A stretch of 6,464 nucleotides of DNA from Acidimicrobiaceae bacterium (GTDB lineage: Bacteria; Actinomycetota; Acidimicrobiia; Acidimicrobiales; Bog-793), in NCBI GenBank assembly GCA_025463965.1, contig JAODBN010000239.1, forward strand, positions 1-6,464. Direction: 5' to 3'. The notes under the pieces were generated by a model that made no database searches, had not been told where the DNA came from, and saw only the letters and a program-made list of their open reading frames with translations. The position numbers and the translations under genes are program-made. Below are positions 4,210 through 6,464 of the stretch, piece after piece. Positions within the stretch are counted from its first letter, which is position 1, and each line of letters opens with the position of its first letter.

Positions 4210-5544
4210 CTACAGCGCCGGGAGGTAGCGCTCGAGCTCGTACGGCGTGACCTGGCAGGTGTACTCCTCCCACTCGGTGCGCTTGTTGCGGATGAACCAC
4301 TCAAAGACGTGGTCCCCGAGCGCATCGGCGACGAGCTGAGAACCCTCCATCGCGGTCACTGCCTCGTCGAGGGTGCGCGGCAGGGGGTGGATGCCCGCCC
4401 GGCGCAGCTCTTCGGGGCTCATGGCGAACAGGTTCCGATCAGCCTCGGGCGGAAGCTCATAGCCGCCCTCGATGCCGGCAAGTCCCGCCGCCAGAACCAG
4501 AGCGAACGCCAGGTAGGGGTTGCAGGCCGGGTCCGTCGCCCGGTACTCGACCCGGGTCGACTCGGTCTTGCCGGTCTTGGTCACCGGCACGCGGACGAGG
4601 GCGGACCGGTTGTTGTAGGCCCACGACACGTGGATCGGCGCCTCGTAGCCCGACACCAGTCGCTTGTAGGAGTTCACCCACTGATTGGTCACCGCCGTGA
4701 TCTCGCGGGCATGGAACAAGAGCCCGGCGATGAACCCACGAGCGACTGAGGAGAGCCCGCGCGGGTCGTTGGCGTCGTGGAAGGCGTTCCTCCCGTCCCG
4801 AAACAGCGAGAAGTGCGTGTGCATCCCCGAGCCCTGGACCCCGGTCATCGGCTTCGGCATGAACGAGGCGTGCACCCCCCGCTCTTGTGCCACCTCTTTG
4901 ACCACCAGGCGGACGGTCATCACGGTGTCCGCCATCGTCAGGGCGTCGGTGTAGCGCAGGTCGATCTCGTGCTGGCTGGGAGCGTCCTCGTGCTGCGCGT
5001 ACTCGACCGGGATGCCCATGTCCTCGAGGGTGAGCACGGTCGTCTTGCGAAGATCCGTCGAGATGTCGGCGACGGTCAGCTCGAAGTAAGAGCCTCGGTC
5101 GAGGGGCGTCGGGGGGGCCCCTGGCTTGGAGTCGCCGAAATAGAAGTACTCGAGCTCGGGGGCCGCGAAGAAGCTGAAGCCGCTGTCGTGCGCCCGTTCG
5201 AGCTGGCGACGGAGGACGTGGCGAGGGTCGCCCTCGAAGTGGGAGCCGTCGAGGTTCTCGATGTCGCAGAACACGCGAGCGACGGACTGGCCGCCGGAGC
5301 GGAAGGGGAGGATCTGGAAGGTCTTCGGGTCCGGTCGGGCGATCACGTCGGACTCCTGCACCCTGCTGAACCCGTCGATCGCGGAGCCGTCGAAGGTCAT
5401 CCCTTCCTCGAGGGCGTTCTCGAGCTCCGCGGGGGTGATGGAGAAGGTCTTCGGGATGCCGAGGACATCGGTGAACCAGAGCTGGACGAATCGGACCCCG
5501 CGTTCCTCCACGGTCCGCAGTACGTACTCGCGCTGGCTTTGCAT
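4210..5544 (-). CDS. glnA: Glutamine synthetase type I (alpha subtype)
   Basis: Makes glutamine from glutamate, ammonia and ATP as a cytoplasmic dodecamer. The 444 residues, with no adenylylation loop and no Tyr site in the C-terminal region (GGYELPPEADRN), fit GS-I alpha rather than the roughly 470-residue beta type. Visible signatures: FDGSAIDGF at 51-59 with Asp52; Arg61, equal to the feedback-inhibition Arg62 of the Bacillus enzyme; metal ligands Glu130/Glu132 (PELEYF), Glu186 and Glu193 (HEDAPSQHEI); GSGMHTHFSL at 238-247; the flap Glu301 in SGYEAP; NRSALVRVP at 312-320; and RVEYRATDPACNPY at 331-344. Ala55 replaces the second Ser of the usual GSS. Start: ATG at 5544 has AAGGAG 5 nt upstream and matches the family N-terminus; an in-frame ATG 25 codons earlier (5619) is rejected. 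GlnR follows after 5 nt. Length and ending (YELERYLPAL) are normal. Confidence 0.95.
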   Translation of the reverse strand: MQSQREYVLRTVEERGVRFVQLWFTDVLGIPKTFSITPAELENALEEGMTFDGSAIDGFSRVQESDVIARPDPKTFQILPFRSGGQSVARVFCDIENLDGSHFEGDPRHVLRRQLERAHDSGFSFFAAPELEYFYFGDSKPGAPPTPLDRGSYFELTVADISTDLRKTTVLTLEDMGIPVEYAQHEDAPSQHEIDLRYTDALTMADTVMTVRLVVKEVAQERGVHASFMPKPMTGVQGSGMHTHFSLFRDGRNAFHDANDPRGLSSVARGFIAGLLFHAREITAVTNQWVNSYKRLVSGYEAPIHVSWAYNNRSALVRVPVTKTGKTESTRVEYRATDPACNPYLAFALVLAAGLAGIEGGYELPPEADRNLFAMSPEELRRAGIHPLPRTLDEAVTAMEGSQLVADALGDHVFEWFIRNKRTEWEEYTCQVTPYELERYLPAL

Positions 5545-5549
5545 CACGG

Positions 5550-5555
5550 CTCCTT
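5550..5555 (-). promoter_or_regulatory. Shine-Dalgarno of glnA
   Basis: AAGGAG on the minus strand, 5 nt from the ATG at 5544. It decides the start in favour of the 444-residue product over the upstream in-frame ATG at 5619. Confidence 0.75.
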
Positions 5556-5558
5556 GCT

Positions 5559-5571
5559 CGGGCACTGCCCG
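5559..5571. promoter_or_regulatory. 13-bp palindrome in the glnA leader
   Basis: CGGGCA-C-TGCCCG is a perfect 6+6 dyad around one base, three bases upstream of the glnA Shine-Dalgarno in the 113-bp glnA/nadE divergent region. The short centre suits a protein operator better than an RNA hairpin. It does not match the GTNAC-type half-sites of GlnR boxes, so the binding factor, if any, is unknown. Confidence 0.35.
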
Positions 5572-5645
5572 TTGCCCGCTCGGGGCTCCAGTCTCGCAGG
5601 AGATGGCGACCTGCTGCATCTGGCGAGGTTTGGCACGGTGGTCGC

Positions 5646-5651
5646 TACGAT
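5646..5651 (+). promoter_or_regulatory. Probable -10 box for a leaderless nadE transcript
   Basis: TACGAT fits TANNNT and ends 6 nt before the GTG at 5658, so transcription would start at or next to the start codon. The gene has no Shine-Dalgarno. A TTGGCA at 5630-5635 resembles a -35 but the 10-bp spacer is too short for it to work with this -10. Confidence 0.5.
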
Positions 5652-5657
5652 GCGCCC

Positions 5658-6464
5658 GTGGGCCGGCTGCGGATCGCGCTTTGCCAGCTCGACGCCGTCG
5701 TGGGCGACTTGTCGGGCAACGTCGAGAAGGTGCTCGACGCCCTCTCGCAGGCAGAAGGCGCCGGAGCGGACCTCGCCGTCTTCCCGGAGCTGATGCTGAC
5801 CGGCTACCCGCCCGAGGACCTGTTGCTCGAGCCGGGCTTCGTCGCCGGCAGCCAGCAAGCCCTGGCCCGGGTCGCCGCAGCTACCCGGGAGTGCACCGCC
5901 GTGGTGGGCTTCGTCGACGCGGATACCGACCTGCACAACGCCGCCGCAGTCTGCGCCGGAGGGATGGTGCATGGCGTCTGTCACAAGGTGCTGCTCCCCA
6001 ACTACGGTGTGTTCGACGAGCACCGGTGGTTCTCGCCCGGTCGTGGCGACTCGCCGCTGTTCGGCATCGGCGGCCAGCGCGTAGGGGTGGTCGTCTGCGA
6101 GGACTTGTGGTCGCCGCTCGGGCCGCTCGCCCGGCTGGCAGGCGGAGGCGCCGAGCTGGTCGTGTCCGTCAACGCCTCCCCCTACCGAGCCGGGGTGCAC
6201 GAGGTGCGCCGCTCCATGCTCTCCACTCGCGCCTCGGACGCCTCCTGCGCCCTCGTCTACGTCAATCTCGTGGGCGCGCAGGACGAGCTGGTCTTCGACG
6301 GCGGATCCATGGTCTTCGACCCCGAGGGAGAGCTCATCGCCGCCGCACCCCAATTCGTCGAGGGGGTCACGCTGCTCGACCTCGAGGTCAGACCCGCCTA
6401 TCGAAAGCGCCTGGTCGAGCCGCGCGGGCGCGCAGAGGCTCCTCCGCTTCCCGTGGTTGAGGTC
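5658..6464 (+). CDS. nadE: Glutamine-dependent NAD+ synthetase, N-terminal glutaminase domain (cut by window edge)
   Basis: The first 269 residues of the last enzyme of NAD+ synthesis, which amidates nicotinic acid adenine dinucleotide using ammonia from glutamine. The visible part is the nitrilase-fold glutaminase domain with its full triad: Glu44 in FPELMLTGYPPEDLL, Lys110 in CHKVLLPNYGVFDEHR, and Cys147 in VVVCEDLW. LPNYGVFDE and GYPPEDLL distinguish NadE from other nitrilase-family amidases. The VSVNASPY and VYVNLVGAQDELVFDGGS blocks are also typical. The frame remains open to the edge; the ATP-pyrophosphatase synthetase domain (SGG[IV]DS loop) should follow outside. The linker ending in PPLP suggests the roughly 550-580-residue form rather than the longer mycobacterial one. 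GTG at 5658 is chosen because family homology starts at LRIALCQLDAVVGD and no in-frame start lies close upstream. It diverges from glnA, whose product supplies its glutamine. Confidence 0.95.
   Translation, partial: MGRLRIALCQLDAVVGDLSGNVEKVLDALSQAEGAGADLAVFPELMLTGYPPEDLLLEPGFVAGSQQALARVAAATRECTAVVGFVDADTDLHNAAAVCAGGMVHGVCHKVLLPNYGVFDEHRWFSPGRGDSPLFGIGGQRVGVVVCEDLWSPLGPLARLAGGGAELVVSVNASPYRAGVHEVRRSMLSTRASDASCALVYVNLVGAQDELVFDGGSMVFDPEGELIAAAPQFVEGVTLLDLEVRPAYRKRLVEPRGRAEAPPLPVVEV

Noticed and set aside
4210..5544. Adenylylation control of glutamine synthetase
   Set aside because: The Tyr-containing loop of GS-I beta is absent and the length is that of the alpha type.
5630..5651. TTGGCA plus TACGAT as a full -35/-10 nadE promoter
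   Set aside because: The 10-bp spacer is far below the needed 16-18 bp; only the -10 is kept.
4777..5793. 338-codon open frame on the plus strand antisense to glnA
   Set aside because: It lies opposite a certain gene, has no recognisable domain and reads as low-complexity Gly/Val/Arg/Glu; long antisense frames are expected at this GC.
5261..6460. 399-codon plus-strand frame spanning the glnA 5' end and nadE
   Set aside because: Arg/Ala/Pro-rich shadow of nadE in another frame; the nadE frame shows a complete catalytic triad.

Overview
The window is about 70% GC, densely packed, and uses GTG starts freely. A WhiB-family regulator and a GlnR-type regulator place it in the Actinomycetota. The WhiB style and the gene set suggest a deep-branching, Acidimicrobiia-like lineage, but that rank is inferred from memory of family sequences and was not tested. 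No rRNA, tRNA, CRISPR array, transposase or phage gene is visible.

Layout. (1) 1-170: the 5' end of a cupin-like gene on the minus strand, in a stretch with clearly lower GC, just beyond the end of a C-terminally short ArsA/Get3-family ATPase. (2) 170-1499: the ATPase (minus) and a small WhiB-type Fe-S regulator (plus) diverge from a 184-bp promoter region that holds a recognisable whiB promoter, a -10 box for an apparently leaderless ATPase mRNA, and a perfect 11-bp hairpin. (3) 1605-3557, plus strand: an A-type Fe-S carrier (HesB/IscA/ErpA), a RidA-family deaminase, and a seven-bladed YVTN-type beta-propeller predicted lipoprotein that overlaps ridA by 4 nt. (4) 5544-3524, minus strand: glutamine synthetase (GS-I alpha, glnA) followed after 5 nt by an OmpR-type regulator that closely resembles GlnR, the actinobacterial nitrogen regulator. 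(5) 5658-end, plus strand: the glutaminase half of glutamine-dependent NAD+ synthetase (nadE), cut by the window edge.

Two themes connect the genes. The first is iron-sulfur and redox biology: the ArsA-like ATPase/WhiB pairing is known from mycobacteria (Rv3679-Rv3680 beside whiB4) and Streptomyces (ATPase genes beside wblA), and here an Fe-S carrier follows directly. The second is nitrogen and glutamine: glutamine synthetase, its probable regulator in the same transcription unit, a divergent glutamine-consuming enzyme (NadE), and RidA, which clears reactive imines.

The most notable observations are the glnA-glnR operon whose regulator has Ser at the usual receiver Asp position, and the ATPase locus, where the ATPase lacks its normal C-terminus and a compositionally foreign cupin gene sits where the second ATPase would be expected. 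I see no wholly new multi-gene system.
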